NCBI GenBank assembly: GCA_029858245.1
Contig: JAOUFL010000133.1
Coordinates: 1-6,628, forward strand
Reading direction: 5' to 3'
DNA: 6,628 bases
Source of the DNA: Candidatus Zixiibacteriota bacterium
GTDB lineage: Bacteria; Zixibacteria; MSB-5A5; RBG-16-43-9
Made by a program: the position numbers and the translations under genes. Shown here in pieces: positions 5,780 to 6,628 of this stretch. The notes beneath the pieces are model-generated. The model had not been told where the DNA came from and did no database searches. It saw only the letters and a list, made by a program, of their open reading frames with translations. Position 1 is the stretch's first letter; each line of letters starts with the position of its first letter.

Positions 5780-6628
5780 TTGAAGACCCTTCGCAGAATC
5801 TCTCAGATTTTATTTTTAGTTTTTTTTATTTATCTTTTTCTTATAACCAGCTTTCCCTTATCCACGAAAATTCCAGTTGACCTCTATCTTAGAGCTAATC
5901 CTCTTATTGCTATATCCTCCATAGTTTCTTCCAGAACTTTTATCGCCACTTTCCTCCCGGCTCTAATATTAGTCCTTTTGGCCTTACCCCTGGGTCGGGT
6001 TTTCTGCGGGTGGGCTTGTCCCTTAGGAACAAGTCTGGATATCTTCAGCTATCTTTTTAAAAATAAAGCAGGGAAAAGCTTTAAAAAGCTCCTCAGCTTT
6101 AAATATTATATTTTGGTCTTCCTTTTAGTAGGAGCAATTTTCTCCTCTCAGCTTATCTGGTTTTTAGACCCCATAGCTTTGTTTTCACGTTCTCTGACCC
6201 TTTCCGTTTTTCCAATAATTATTGGATTGTTTACTTTGATTTTCAATCTTCTGTTTCAGATTGTTTTTCTGCAGGATGGGCTGAGCAAGCTCCAGTTCCT
6301 ACTCTCATCTACCATTCTACCCACTCAGGTTAACTTCTTCCGTATGTCAAGTCTTATTTTACTGATAATTCTTACCATCTTCCTTTTGGAATTTGTCTCC
6401 AGGAGATTCTGGTGCAGGAATCTTTGCCCTTTGGGTGCGCTTTATGCATTTTTATCTAAATTCCAACTTCTGAAAAGAAGGGTAACTGATGATTGCACTG
6501 AATGCGGTATCTGTAAGGATATCTGCAAAATGGATGCAATAGAAAAAGATTTTAAAAATACTTTACATCGAGAATGTGTTCTGTGTTACGATTGTGTTAA
6601 GGATTGTCCGAATCCTGTTACCAGAATA
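5780..6628 (+). CDS. NapH/NosR-like membrane 4Fe-4S polyferredoxin, 3' end cut by the window
   Basis: The frame is open from TTG 5780 to the last base, giving 283 residues without a stop. Proteins of this type relay electrons through iron-sulfur clusters at the inner membrane. Residues 7-27 form the first helix, 53-71 the second, and more follow at about 114-132, 146-167 and 195-208. FCGWACPLGT (75-84; C76, C80) and WCRNLCPLGA (211-220; C212, C216) are the paired C-x3-CP motifs that follow helices in NapH/NosR-type proteins. WFLDPIALFSRSL (about 131-143) is a further family-like loop. Two ferredoxin motifs follow: C239, C242, C245, C249 (last Cys followed by Lys, not Pro) and C266, C269, C272, C276-Pro. 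It lies 116 bases after the second DUF362 gene, on the same strand, and is probably part of the same functional set. The C-terminus and its substrate partner are not visible. Confidence 0.88.
   Translation, partial: MKTLRRISQILFLVFFIYLFLITSFPLSTKIPVDLYLRANPLIAISSIVSSRTFIATFLPALILVLLALPLGRVFCGWACPLGTSLDIFSYLFKNKAGKSFKKLLSFKYYILVFLLVGAIFSSQLIWFLDPIALFSRSLTLSVFPIIIGLFTLIFNLLFQIVFLQDGLSKLQFLLSSTILPTQVNFFRMSSLILLIILTIFLLEFVSRRFWCRNLCPLGALYAFLSKFQLLKRRVTDDCTECGICKDICKMDAIEKDFKNTLHRECVLCYDCVKDCPNPVTRI

Noticed and set aside
5780..5830. T-rich stretch after the palindrome as part of an intrinsic terminator
   Set aside because: The T runs lie 70 or more bases past the palindrome and encode the first membrane helix of the polyferredoxin.

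Overview
The window looks like a stretch of a moderately AT-rich bacterial chromosome, probably from an uncultured lineage. The evidence is Shine-Dalgarno-type ribosome sites, tightly packed genes all on the + strand, a rhomboid protease with a tail resembling those in FCB-group bacteria, and a DUF6599 / Tat-exported DUF362 / membrane polyferredoxin neighbourhood. I associate that neighbourhood with metagenome-derived phyla such as Zixibacteria. This placement is an inference, not something the sequence proves. I see no mobile-element genes, tRNA, rRNA or CRISPR array.

Layout. (1) Positions 1-267 hold the C-terminal end of a gene cut by the window edge, resembling the PD-(D/E)xK-like nuclease tail found on some helicase or DUF559-type proteins. 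(2) A roughly 200-base AT-rich gap follows, with one perfect A/T palindrome and a possible promoter. (3) A rhomboid-family intramembrane serine protease (470-1279) is followed 15 bases later by a response-regulator receiver protein with a long charged tail and no DNA-binding domain (1295-2026). (4) After a 114-base gap comes a run of same-strand genes: a CcdA-type thiol-electron membrane transporter (2141-2878, probably a CTG start), an exported DUF6599 protein (2901-3797) and two adjacent, diverged DUF362 proteins with twin-arginine signals (3799-4749 and 4746-5663, overlapping by 4 bases). (5) A 116-base gap carries a diverged palindromic element. It precedes a NapH/NosR-like membrane 4Fe-4S protein (TTG start at 5780) that runs off the right edge.

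How the genes may work together. The second half reads as an envelope redox module. CcdA moves reducing equivalents across the membrane as thiols. The polyferredoxin is a membrane iron-sulfur electron carrier. The two DUF362 proteins carry Tat signals, so they are probably exported already folded, and they lack the ferredoxin domain that many DUF362 proteins carry. The DUF6599 protein is a secreted or anchored partner of unknown function. The biochemical role of the set is not known to me.

Two genes need a non-ATG start to be read correctly. The CcdA gene would otherwise lose its first catalytic cysteine motif, and the polyferredoxin gene has no ATG near its true N-terminus.
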